NCBI RefSeq assembly: GCF_050948175.1
Contig: NW_027490172.1
Coordinates: 434,001-498,000, forward strand
Direction: 5' to 3'
Length of the DNA: 64,000 bases
Origin: Xylocopa sonorina
Taxonomy: Eukaryota; Arthropoda; Insecta; Hymenoptera; Apidae
Shown here: piece by piece, positions 50,299 to 62,700 of the stretch
Position numbering within the stretch: the first letter of the stretch is position 1
Layout of the letters: the number at the start of each line of letters is the position of its first letter
Notes under the pieces: model-generated
Databases searched by the model: none
Told to the model about the DNA's origin: nothing
What the model saw: only the letters and a program-made list of their open reading frames with translations
Position numbers and translations under genes: made by a program

Positions 50299-51835
50299 TA
50301 ATCTAAATGCGACACTTCTTTGCAAGGAAATAGCGTTTGCAAATGTCTACGTATCGTTGCAATAGAGTTCTTATGATTCTTAAAACGCTATATCGCATCT
50401 CATTTCTATGTTTCATGGTAAGATATAATATGATTTGCGGAGTGTTATGTATTCCTCGTCTACACTTCAAATGAATGTAAATGCGACACTTCCTTGCAGG
50501 GAAATAGCGTTTGCAGATGTCTACGTATCGTAGCAATAGAGTTCTTATGATTCTCAAAACGCGATATCGCATCTCATTTCTATGTTTCATGGTAAGATAT
50601 AATATGATTTGCGTAGTGTTATGTATTCCTCGTCTACACTTCAAATGAATGTAAATGCGACTCTTCTTTGCAAGGAAATAGCGTCTGCAGATGTCTAGGT
50701 ATCGTAGCAATAGAGTTCTAATGCTTCTTAAAACGAGATATTGCATCTCATATCTAAGTTTCATGATAAGATATAATATTCATTGCGAAGTGTTATGCAT
50801 TCCTCGTCTACGATTCAAATGAACGTAAATGCGACACTTCCTTGCAAGGAAATAGCGTTTGCAGATGTCTACGTATCGTAGCAACAGAGTTCTAATGCTT
50901 CTTAAAACGCGATATCGCATCGCATTTCTATGTTTCATGGTAAGATGTAATATGATTTGCGAAGTGTTATGTATTCCTCCTCTACACTTCAAATGAATGT
51001 AAATGCGGCACTTCCTTGCAAGGAAATAGCGTTTGCAAATGTCTACCTGTCGTAGCAATAGTGTTCTAATGCTTCTTAAAACGCGATATCGCATCTCATT
51101 TCTATGTTGCATGGTAAGATATAACATGATTTGCGAAGTGTTATGTATTCCTCGTCTACACTTCAAATGACTGTGAATGCGATACTTCCTCGCTAGGAAA
51201 TAGCGTTTGCAGATGTCTACGTATCGTAGCAATAGAGTTCTTATGATCCTTAAAACGCGATATCGCATCTCATTTCTATGTTTCATGGTAAGATATAATA
51301 TGATTTGCGGACTGTTATGTATTCCTCGTCTACATTTCAAATGAATGTAAACGCGACACTTCCTTGCTAGGAAATAGCGTGTGTAGATGTCTACGTATCG
51401 TAGCAATAGAGTTCTAATGCTTCTTAAAACGCGATATCGCATCTCATTTCTATGTTTCATGGTAAGATATAATATGATTTTCTAAGTGTTATGTAGTCCT
51501 CGTCTACACTTCAAATGAATGTGAATGCGACACTTCCTCGCTAGGAAATAGCGTTTGCAGATGTCTACGTATCGTAGCAATGGATTTCTGATGCTTCTTA
51601 AAACGCGATATCGCATCTCATTTCTATGTTTCATGGTAAGATATAATATGATTTGCGAAGTGTTATGTATTCCTCGTCTACACTTCAAATGAATCTAAAT
51701 GCGACACTTCTTTGCAAGGAAATAGCGTTTGCAAATGTCTACGTATCGTTGCAATAGAGTTCTTATGATTCTTAAAACGCTATATCGCATCTCATTTCTA
51801 TGTTTCATGGTAAGATATAATATGATTTGCGTAGT
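50299..51835. repeat. 1.5-kb block, copy 2 (partner 46993-48529)
   Basis: Second copy at a 19-monomer offset. Private differences include tgcagggaaat for tgcaaggaaat near 50493 and gtgtgtagatg for gtttgtagatg near 51379. Confidence 0.78.
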
Positions 51836-52305
51836 GTTATGTATTCCTCGTCTACACTTCAAATGAATGTAAATGCGACACTTCTTTGCAAGGAAATAGC
51901 GTTTGCAGATGTCTACGTATCGTAGCAATAGAGTTCTTATGATTCTTAAAGCGCGATATCGTATCTCATTTCTATGTTTCATGGTAAGATATAATATGAT
52001 TTGCGGACTGTTATGTATTCCTCGTCTACATTTCAAATGAATGTAAACGCGACACTTCCTTGCTAGGAAATAGCGTTTGTAGATGTCTACGTATCGTAGC
52101 AATAGTGTTCTAATGCTTCTTAAAACGCGATATCGCATCTCATTTCTATGTTTCATGGTAAGATATAATATGATTTGCGGAGTGTTATGTATTCCTCGTC
52201 TACACTTCAAATGAATGTAAATGCGACACTTCCTTGCAAGGAAATAGCGTTTGCAAATGTCTACCTATCGTAGCAGTAGTGTTCTAATGCTTCTTAGAAC
52301 GCGAT

Positions 52306-53592
52306 GTCGCATCTCATTTCTAAGTTTCATGGTAAGATATAATATGATTTGCGAAGTGTTATGTATTCCCCGTCTACACTTCAAATGATTGTAAATGCGA
52401 CACTTCCTTGCAAGGAAATAGCGTTTGCAGATGTCTACGTGTCGTAGTAATAGAGTTCAAATGCTTCTTAAAACGAGATATTGCATCTCATATCTATGTT
52501 TCATGATAAGATATAATATTCATTGCGAAGTGTTATGTATTCCGCGTCTACACATCAAATGAATGTAAATGCGACACTTCCTTGCAAGGAAATAGCGTTT
52601 GCAGATGTCTACGTATCGTAGCAATAGAGTTCTTATGATTCTCAAAACGCGATATCGCATCTCATTTCTATGTTTCATGGTAAGATATTATGTGAATTGC
52701 GAAGTGTCATGTATTCCTCGCCTACACTTCAAATGAATGTAAATGCGACACTTCCTTGCTAGGAAATAGCGTCTGCAGATGTCTAGGTATCGTAGCAATA
52801 GAGTTCTAATGCTTCTTAAAACGAGATATTGCATCTCATATCTATGTTTCATGATAAGATATAATATTCATTGCGAAGTGTTATGCATTCCTCGTCTACG
52901 ATTCAAATGAACGTAAATGCGACACTTCCTTGCAAGGAAATAGCGTTTGCAGATGTCTACGTATGGTAGCAACAGAGTTCTAATGCTTCTTAAAACGCGA
53001 TATCGCATCGCATTCCTATGTTTCATGGTAAGATGTAATATGATTTGCGAAGTGTTATGTATTCCTCCTCTACACTTCAAATGAATGTAAATGCGGCACT
53101 TCCTTGCAAGGAAATAGCGTTTGCAAATGTCTACCTGTCGTAGCAATAGTGTTCTAATGCTTCTTAAAACGCGATATCGCATCTCATTTCTATGTTTCAT
53201 GGTAAGATATAATATGATTTGCGTAGTGTTATGTATTCCTCGTCTACACTTCAAATGAATGTAAATGCGACACTTCTCTGCAAGGGAATAGCGTTTGCAG
53301 ATGTCTACGTATCGTAGCAATAGAGTTCTTATGATTCTTGAAACGCGATATCGCATCTCATTTCTATGTTTCATGGTACGATATAATATGATTTGCGAAG
53401 TGTTATGTATTCCTCGTCTACACTTCAAATGAATGTAAATGCGACACTTCTTTGCAAGGAAATAGCGTTTGCAGATGTCTACGTATCGTAGCAATAGAGT
53501 TCTAATGCTCCTTAAAACGCGATATCGCATCTCATTTCTATGTTTCATGGTAAGATATAATATGATTTGCGGAGTGTTATGTATTCCTCGTC
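52306..53592. repeat. 1.3-kb block, copy 2 (partner 48652-49938)
   Basis: Second copy at a 21-monomer offset. Differences include tgtgaattgcg for tgtgatttgcg near 52691 and gtgtcgtag for gtatcgtag near 52439. Confidence 0.75.
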
Positions 53593-56500
53593 CACACTTC
53601 AAATGTATGTAAATGCGACACTTCCTTGCAAGGAAATAGCGTTTGCAGATGTCTACGTATCGTTGCAATAGAGTTCTTATGATTCTTAAAACGCTATATC
53701 GCATCTCATTTCTATGTTTCATGGTAAGATATAATATGATTTGCGGAGCGTTATGTATTCCTCGTCTACACTTCAAATGAATGTAAATGCGACACTTCCT
53801 TGCAAGGAAATAGAGTTTGCAGATGTCTACGTATCGTAGCAATAGAGTTCTTATGATTCTCAAAACGCGATATCGCATCTCATTTCTATGTTTCATGGTA
53901 AGATATAATATGATTTGCGTAGTGTTATGTATTCCTCGTCTACACTTCAAATGAATGTAAATGCGACACTTCTTTGCAAGGAAATAGCGTTTGCAGATGT
54001 CTACGTATCGTAGCAATAGAGTTCTTATGATTCTTAAAGCGCGATATCGCATCTCATTTCTATGTTTCATGGTAAGATATAATATGATTTGCGAAGTGTT
54101 ATGTATTCCTCGTCTACACTTCAAATGAATTTAAATGCGACAATTCTTTGCAAGGAAATAGCTTTGCAGATGTCTACGTACCGTTGCAATAGAGTTCTTA
54201 TGATTCTTAAAACGCTATATCGCATCTCATTTCTATGTTTCATGGTAAGATATAATATGATTTGCGGAGTGTTATGTATTCCTCGTCTACACTTCAAATG
54301 AATGTAAATGCGACACTTCCTTGCAAGGAAATAGCGTTTGCAAATGTCTACCTATCGTAGCAGTAGTGTTCTAATGCTTCTTAGAACGCGATGTCGCATC
54401 TCATTTCTAAGTTTCATGGTAAGATATAATATGATTTGCGAAGTGTTATGTATTCCTCGTCTACACTTCAAATGAATGTAAATGCGACACTTCCTTGCAA
54501 GGAAATAGCGTTTGCAGATGTCTACGTATCGTAGCAATAGTGTTCTAATGCTTCTTAAAACGCGATATCGCATCTCATATCTATGTTTCATGATAAGATA
54601 TAATATTCATTGCGAAGTGTTATGCATTCCTCGTCTACGATTCAAATGAACGTAAATGCGACACTTCCTTGCAAGGAAATAGCGTTTGCATATTCTACGT
54701 ATGGTAGCAACAGAGTTCTAATGCTTCTTAAAACGCGATATCGCATCGCATTTCTATGTTTCATGGTAAGATGTAATATGATTTGCGAAGTGTTATGTAT
54801 TCCTCCTCTACACTTCAAATGAATGTAAATGCGGCACTTCCTTGCAAGGAAATAGCGTTTGCAGATGTCTACGTATCGTAGCAATGGATTTCTGATGCTT
54901 CTTAAAACGCGATATCGCATCTCATTTCTATGTTTCATGGTAAGATATAATATGATTTGGGGAGTGTTATGTATTCCTCGTCTACACTTCAAATGAATGT
55001 AAATGCGACACTTCCTTGCAAGGAAATAGCGTTTGCAGATGTCTACGTATTGTAGCAATAGAGTTCTTATGATTCTCAAAACGCGATATCGCATCTCATT
55101 TCTATGTTTCATGGTAAGATATAATATGATTTGCGTAGTGTTATGTATTCCTCGTGTACACTTCAAATGAATGTAAATGCGACACTTCTTTGCAAGGAAA
55201 TAGCGTTTGCAGATGTCTACGTATCGTAGCAATAGAGTTCTTATGATTCTTAAAGCGCGATATCGCATCTCATTTCTATGTTTCATGGTAAGATATAATA
55301 TGATTTGCGAAGTGTTATGTATTCCTCGTCTACACTTCAAATGAATTTAAATGCGACAATTCTTTGCAAGGAAATAGCGTTTGCAGATGTCTACGTACCG
55401 TTGCAATAGAGTTCTTATGATTCTTAAAACGCTATATCGCATCTCATTTCTATGTTTCATGGTAAGATATAATATGATTTGCGGAGTGTTATGTATTCCT
55501 CGTCTACACTTCAAATGAATGTAAATGCGACACTTCCTTGCAAGGAAATAGCGTTTGCAAATGTCTACCTATCGTAGCAGTAGTGTTCTAATGCTTCTTA
55601 GAACGCGATGTCGCATCTCATTTCTAAGTTTCATGGTAAGATATAATATGATTTGCGAAGTGTTATGTATTCCTCGTCTACACTTCAAATGAATGTAAAT
55701 GCGACACTTCCTTGCAAGGAAATAGCGTTTGCAAATGTCTACCTATCGTAGCAGTAGTGTTCTAATGCTTCTTAGAACGCGATGTCGCATCTCATTTCTA
55801 AGTTTCATGGTAAGATATAATATGATTTGCGATGTGTTATGTATTCCTCGTCTACACTTCAAATGAATGTAAATGCGACACTTCCTTGCAAGGAAATAGC
55901 GTTTGCAGATGTCTACGTATCGCAGCGATAGTGTTCTAATGCTTCTTAAAACGCGATATCGCATCTCATTTCTATGTTTCATGGTAAGATATAATATGAT
56001 TTGCGAAGTGTTATGTATTCCTCGTCTACACATCAAATGAATGTAAATGCGACACTTCCTTGCAAGGAAATAGCGTCTGCAGATGTCTACGTATGGTAGC
56101 AACAGAGTTCTAATGCTTCTTAAAACGCGATATCGCATCGCATTTCTATGTTTCATGGTAAGATGTAATATGATTTGCGAAGTGTTATGTATTCCTCCTC
56201 TACACTTCAAATGAATGTAAATGCGACACTTCCTTGCAAGGAAATAGCGTTTGCAGATGTCTACGTATCGTAGCAATAGCTTTCTAGTGCTTCATAAAAC
56301 GCGATATCGCATCCCATTTCTATGTTTCATGGTAAGATATAATATGATTTGCGAAGTGTTATGTATTCCTCGTCTACACTTCAAATGAATGTAAATGCGA
56401 CACTTCCTTGCTAGGAAATAGCGTCTGCAGATGTCTAGGTATCGTAGCAATAGAGTTCTAATGCTTGTTAAAACGAGATATTGCATCTCATATCTATGTT

Positions 56501-56645
56501 TCATGATAAGATATAATATTCATTGCGAAGTGTTATGCATTCCTCGTCTACGATTCAAATGAATGTAAATGCGACACTTCCTTGCAAGGAAATAGCGTCT
56601 GCAAATGTCTAGGTATCGTAGCAATAGAGTTCTAATGTTTCTTAA

Positions 56646-56664
56646 CCCTTTTAGTGCCGGACGA
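56646..56664 (+). repeat. Left TIR of element copy 3
   Basis: 19-bp CCCTTTTAGTGCCGGACGA after TTAA; perfect inverted match to 57483-57501. Confidence 0.9.
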
Positions 56665-57132
56665 AAAAGAGGTGCCTATGCGAGAATAACCGGCCGAATT
56701 TCACAGTTTTACTAGGGTTTGGGAAAATACTCATAAAAACCAAACGAGAAAAAGTATTTACATAATTCAAAAAGCAGTATACTAAGGATGAAACAGAGAA
56801 CAAAACAATGACACTAGTTTTTCTTTTCTCATTTAAAATTATATAAATAACAAAGATAAAATCTCCATAAGAAAAAGTAAACGTTGAGTTCTCTCTTTCA
56901 AAACGTATTTGCGCATACAAGGAGCCATCTTTTCATCATAATTCTATATAGACCAATTGTTATGAAGTATATATTTTGGATTTCAAATGTATTATATAAC
57001 AATGTAAACAATATTACATAACAAAAATAAAAGAAGAGATCGATTGCATAGTGCGGGCGATAATCGGATTTTATCTGCTGCAAGACAAGCAGTTGGTACA
57101 GGTACTACAACATTGCTGAAACAAAATTTTGA

Positions 57133-57411
57133 AAGAAGGATCTTAGCCTCGATGAAGTCGTGGCGTACGAACTCTCAGATAATTATCATAAATATTTCAA
57201 ATTCGGGGCTACAAGAGAGTCAGGCGTCGTGTGTCCACTTTATCGCTCCAGCGTAAACAGGTTCCCACCACACTCCGGTATAGAATGTGTAAAATGTCAG
57301 ACCCAAATCGGTTTACAAATTCTTTGTCAACGAAATTTGATTATCTACAATCAAATTAGATCATTTATAAATTTATTAACAGATAAAGTTGTCTCGCAAT
57401 GCGAAGAGTAA
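57133..57411 (+). pseudogene. Possible decayed transposase tail, copy 3
   Basis: This is the same frame as in copies 1 and 2 (83 codons from GTG at 57160). The cysteine pair and downstream cysteine are kept. It is open in all three copies, but with only about 1-1.5% divergence that is not evidence of selection. The resemblance to a piggyBac zinc-ribbon is weak and needs a profile search. Confidence 0.28.
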
Positions 57412-57426
57412 CACGTTATTACACGC

Positions 57427-57486
57427 ACGACGATATATCGTCGTTGGCACTTCTGGCAAGTGTAGCAAACGACGATATATCGTCGT
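57427..57486. repeat. Paired 18-bp palindromes at the right end of element copy 3
   Basis: ACGACGATATATCGTCGT at 57427-57444 and 57469-57486; unchanged in all three element copies. Confidence 0.85.
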
Positions 57487-57501
57487 CCGGCACTAAAAGG
57501 G
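57483..57501 (-). repeat. Right TIR of element copy 3
   Basis: Perfect reverse complement of 56646-56664, followed by TTAA at 57502-57505. Confidence 0.9.
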
Positions 57502-57968
57502 TTAAAACGCGATATCGCATCTCATTTCTATGTTTCATGGTAAGATATAATATGATTTGCGTAGTGTTATGTATTCCTCGTCTACACTTCAAATGAATGT
57601 AAATGCGACACTTCTTTGCAAGGAAATAGCGTTTATAGATGTCTACGTATCGTAGCAATAGAGTTCTTATGATTCTTAAAGCGCGATATCGCATCTCATT
57701 TCTATGTTTCATGGTAAGGTGTAATATGATTTGCGAAGTGTTATGTATCCGTCGTCTACACATCAAATGAATGTAAATGCGACACTTGCTTGCAAGGAAA
57801 TAGCGTTTGCAGATGTCTACGTATCGTAGCAATAGAGTTCTTATGATTCTTAAAACGCAATATCGCATCACATTTCTATGTTTCATGGTAAGATATAATA
57901 TGATTTGCGGACTGTTATGTATTCCTCGTCTACATTTCAAATGAATGTAAACGCGACACTTCCTTGTT

Positions 57969-58838
57969 AGGAAATAGCGTTTGTAGATGTCTACGTATCG
58001 TAGCAATAGAGTTCTAATGCTTCTTAAAACGCGATATCGCATCTCATTTCTATGTTTCATGGTAAGATATAATATGATTTTCTAAGTGTTATGTAGTCCT
58101 CGTCTACACTTCAAATGAATGTGAATGCGACACTTCCTCGCTAGGAAATAGCGTTTGCAGATGTCTACGTATCGTAGCAATGGATTTCTGATGCTTCTTA
58201 AAACGCGATATCGCACCTCATTTCTATGTTTCATGGTAAGATATAATATGATTTGCGAAGTGTTACGTATTCCTCGTCTACACTTCAAATGAATGTAAAT
58301 GCGACACTTCCTTGCAAGGAAATAGCGTTTGCAAATGTCTACCTATCGTAGCAGTAGTGTTCTAATGCTTCTTAGAACGCGATGTCGCATCTCATTTCTA
58401 AGTTTCATGGTAAGATATAATATGATTTGCGAAGTGTTATGTATTCCTCGTCTACACTTCAAATGAGTGTAAATGCGACACTTCCTTGCAAGGAAATAGC
58501 GTTTGCAGATGTCTACGTATCGAAGTAATAGAGTTCAAATGCTTCTTAAAACGAGATATTGCATCTCATATCTATGTTTCATGATAAGATATAATATTCA
58601 TTGCGAAGTGTTATGCATTCCTCGTCTACGATTCAAATGAATGTAAATGCGACACTTCCTTGCAAGGAAATAGCGTTTGCAGATGTCTACGTATCGTAGC
58701 AATAGAGTTCTAATGCTTCTTAAAACGCTATATCGCATCTCATTTCTATGTTTCATGGTAAGATATAATATGATTTGCGGAGTGTTATGTATTCCTCGTC
58801 TACACTTCAAATGAATGTAAATGCGACACTTCCTTGCA
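57969..58838. repeat. 870-bp tandem duplication, unit 1
   Basis: Five monomers repeated immediately at an 870-bp offset. They carry a cgcacctcatttc variant, gaagtgttacgtattcc, ttagaacgcgatgtcgc and cgaagtaatag in the same order in both units. Confidence 0.85.
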
Positions 58839-59708
58839 AGGAAATAGCGTTTGTAGATGTCTACGTATCGTAGCAATAGAGTTCTAATGCTTCTTAAAAC
58901 GCGATATCGCATCTCATTTCTATGTTTCATGGTAAGATATAATATGATTTTCTAAGTGTTATGTAGTCCTCGTCTACACTTCAAATGAATGTGAATGCGA
59001 CACTTCCTCGCTAGGAAATAGCGTTTGCAGATGTCTACGTATCGTAGCAATGGATTTCTGATGCTTCTTAAAACGCGATATCGCACCTCATTTCTATGTT
59101 TCATGGTAAGATATAATATGATTTGCGAAGTGTTACGTATTCCTCGTCTACACTTCAAATGAATGTAAATGCGACACTTCCTTGCAAGGAAATAGCGTTT
59201 GCAAATGTCTACCTATCGTAGCAGTAGTGTTCTAATGCTTCTTAGAACGCGATGTCGCATCTCATTTCTAAGTTTCATGGTAAGATATAATATGATTTGC
59301 GAAGTGTTATGTATTCCTCGTCTACACTTCAAATGAGTGTAAATGCGACACTTCCTTGCAAGGAAATAGCGTTTGCAGATGTCTACGTATCGAAGTAATA
59401 GAGTTCAAATGCTTCTTAAAACGAGATATTGCATCTCATATCTATGTTTCATGATAAGATATAATATTCATTGCGAAGTGTTATGCATTCCTCGTCTACG
59501 ATTCAAATGAATGTAAATGCGACACTTCCTTGCAAGGAAATAGCGTTTGCAGATGTCTACGTATCGTAGCAATAGAGTTCTAATGCTTCTTAAAACGCTA
59601 TATCGCATCTCATTTCTATGTTTCATGGTAAGATATAATATGATTTGCGGAGTGTTATGTATTCCTCGTCTACACTTCAAATGAATGTAAATGCGACACT
59701 TCCTTGCA
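58839..59708. repeat. 870-bp tandem duplication, unit 2
   Basis: Adjacent second copy of 57969-58838; I saw no difference over most of its length. Matching ends at about 59723, where gtttgcag replaces gtttgtag. Confidence 0.85.
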
Positions 59709-62700
59709 AGGAAATAGCGTTTGCAGATGTCTACGTATCGTAGCAATAGAGTTCTTATGATTCTCAAAACGCGATATCGCATCTCATTTCTATGTTTCAT
59801 GGTAAGATATTATATGATTTGCGAAGTGTCATGTATTCCTCGTCTACACTTCAAGTGAATGTAAATGCGACACTTGCTTGCTAGGAAACAGCGTCTGCAG
59901 ATGTCTAGGTATCGTAGCAATAGAGTTCTAATGCTTCTTAAAACGAGATATTGCATCTCATATCTATGTTTCATGATAAGATATAATATTCATTGCGAAG
60001 TGTTATGCATTCCTCGTCTACGATTCAAATGAACGTAAATGCGACACTTCCTTGCAAGGAAATAGCGTTTGCAGATGTCTACGTATCGTAGCAACAGAGT
60101 TATAATGCTTCTTAAAACGCGATATCGCATCGCATTTCTATGTTTCATGGTAAGATGTAATATGATTTGCGAAGCGTTATGTATTCCTCCTCTACACTTC
60201 AAATGAATGTAAATGCGGCACTTCCTTGCAAGGAAATAGCGTTTGCAAATGTCTACCTGTCGTAGCAATAGTGTTCTAATGCTTCTTAAAACGCGATATC
60301 GCATCTCATTTCTATGTTGCATGGTAAGATATAACATGATTTGCGAAGTGTTATGTATTCCTCGTCTACACTTCAAATGAATGTGAATGCGATACTTCCT
60401 CGCTAGGAAATAGCGTTTGCAGATGTCTACGTATCGTAGCAATAGCTTTCTAGTGCTCCTTAAAACGCGATATCGCATCCCATTTCTATGTTTTATGGTA
60501 AGATATAATATGATTTGCGAAGTGTTATGTATTCCTCGTCTACACTTCAAATGAATGTAAATGCGACACTTCCTTGCTAGGAAATAGCGTCTGCAGATGT
60601 CTAGGTATCGTAGCAATAGAGTTCTAATGCTTCTTAAAACGAGATATTGCATCTCATATCTATGTTTCATGATAAGATATATTATTCATTGCGATGTGTT
60701 ATGCATTCCTCGTCTACGATTCAAATGAATGTAAATGCGACACTTCTTTGCAAGGAAATAGCGTTAGCAGATGTCCACGTATCGTAGCAATAGTGTTCTT
60801 ATGATCCTTAAAACGCGATATCGCATCTCATTTCTATGTTTCATGGTAAGATATAATATGATTTGCGGACTGTTATGTATTCCTCGTCTACATTTCAAAT
60901 GAATGTAAACGCGACACTTCCTTGCTAGGAAATAGCGTTTGTAGATGTCTACGTATCGTAGCAATAGAGTTCTAATGCTTCTTAAAACGCGATATCGCAT
61001 CTCATTTCTATGTTTCATGGTAAGATATAATATGATTTTCTAAGTGTTATGTAGTCCTCGTCTACACTTCAAATGAATGTGAACGCGACACTTCCTCGCT
61101 AGGAAATAGCGTTTGCAGATGTCTACGTATCGTAGCAATGGATTTCTGATGCTTCTTAAAACGCGATATCGCATCTGATTTCTATGTTTCATGGTAAGAT
61201 ATAATATGATTTGCGAAGTGTTATGTATTCCTCGTCTACACTTCAAATGAATCTAAATGCGACACTTCTTTGCAAGGAAATAGCGTTTGCAGATGTCTAA
61301 GTATCGTTGCAATAGAGTTCTTATGATTCTTAAAACGCTATATCGCATCTCATTTCTATGTTTCATGGTAAGATATAATATGATTTTCTAAGTGTTATGT
61401 AGTCCTCGTCTACACTTCAAATGAATGGGAATGCGATACTTCCTCGCTAGGAAGTAGCGTTTGCAGATGTCTACGTATCGTAGCAATGGATTTCTGATGC
61501 TTCTTAAAACGCGATATCGCATCTCATTTCTATGTTTCATGGTAAGATATAATATGATTTGCGAAGTGTTATGTATTCCTCGTCTACACTTCAAATGAAT
61601 CTAAATGCGACACTTCTTTGCAAGGGAATAGCGTTTGCAGATGTCTACGTATCGTAGCAATAGAGTTCTTATGATTCTCAAAACGCAATATCGCATCTCA
61701 TTTCTATGTTTCATGGTAAGATATAATATGATTTGCGTAGTGTTATGTATTCCTCGTCTACACTTCAAATGAATGTAAATGCGACACTTCTTTGCAAGGA
61801 AATAGCGTTTGCAGATGTCTACGTATCGTAGCAATAGAGTTCTTATGATTCTTAAAGCGCGATATCGCATCTCATTTCTATGTTTCATGGTAAAATATAA
61901 TATGATTTGCGAAGTGTTATGTATTCCTCGTCTACACTTCAAATGAGTGTAAATGCGACACTTCCTTGCAAGGAAATAGCGTTTGCAGATGTCTACGTAT
62001 CGAAGTAATAGAGTTCAAATGCTTCTTAAAACGCGATATCGCATCTCATTTCTATGTTTCATGGTAAGATATAATATGATTTTCTAAGTGTTATGTAGTC
62101 CTCGTCTACACTTCAAATGAATGTGAATGCGACACTTCCTCGCTAGGAAATAGCGTTTGCAGATGTCTACGTATCGTAGCAATGGATTTCTGATGCTTCT
62201 TAAAACGCGATATCGCATCTCATTTCTATGTTTCATGGTAAGATATAATATGATTTGGGGAGTGTTATGTATTCCTCGTCTACACTTCAAATGAATGTAA
62301 ATGCGACACTTCCTTGCAAGAAAATAGCGTTTGCAGATGCCTACGTATCGTAGCAATAGAGTTCTTATGATTCTCAAAACGCGATATCGCATCTCATTTC
62401 TATGTTTCATGGTAAGATATAATATGATTTGCGCAGTGTTATGTATTCCTCGTCTACACTTCAAATGAATGTAAATGCGACACTTCTTTGCAAGGAAATG
62501 GCGTTTGCAGATGTCTACGTATCGTAGCAATAGAGTTCTTATGATTCTTAAAGCGCGATATCGCATCTCATTTCTATGTTTCATGGTAAGATATAATATG
62601 ATTTGCGAAGTGTTATGTATTCCTCGTCTACACATCAAATGAATGTAAATGCGACACTTCCTTGCAAGGAAATAGCGTTTGCAGATGTCTACGTATCGAA

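Larger units (their letters stand above)
43501..56641. repeat. Mixed 174-bp satellite, right of the core
   Basis: About 75 monomers of mixed A-, B- and tttctaagtg-type sequence, with local duplications of several sizes. B-type junctions are at 45386, 47474, 49214, 50780, 52868 and 54607, with further ones between. Phase slips occur near 54162 (agctttgcag for agcgtttgcag) and 54690 (gcatattctacg). Open frames are shorter than in the core. A frequent subtype carries cctgtcgtagcaatagtg. The segment ends at the TTAA where element copy 3 begins. No gene was seen. Confidence 0.95.
56646..57501 (+). mobile_element. piggyBac-like non-autonomous element, copy 3
   Basis: 856 bp with both 19-bp TIRs perfect; TTAA at 56642-56645 and 57502-57505. 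It is about 50.6 kb from copy 2, in the same orientation, in the same TTAA of the monomer and with the same aatgtttcTTAA left flank. It differs from copy 2 at about a dozen positions by eye, for example aacaatgtaaac for aacaaaataaac and actctcag for actgtcag, so it separated earlier than copies 1 and 2 did, or has gained more changes. No long transposase frame is present. Confidence 0.9.
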
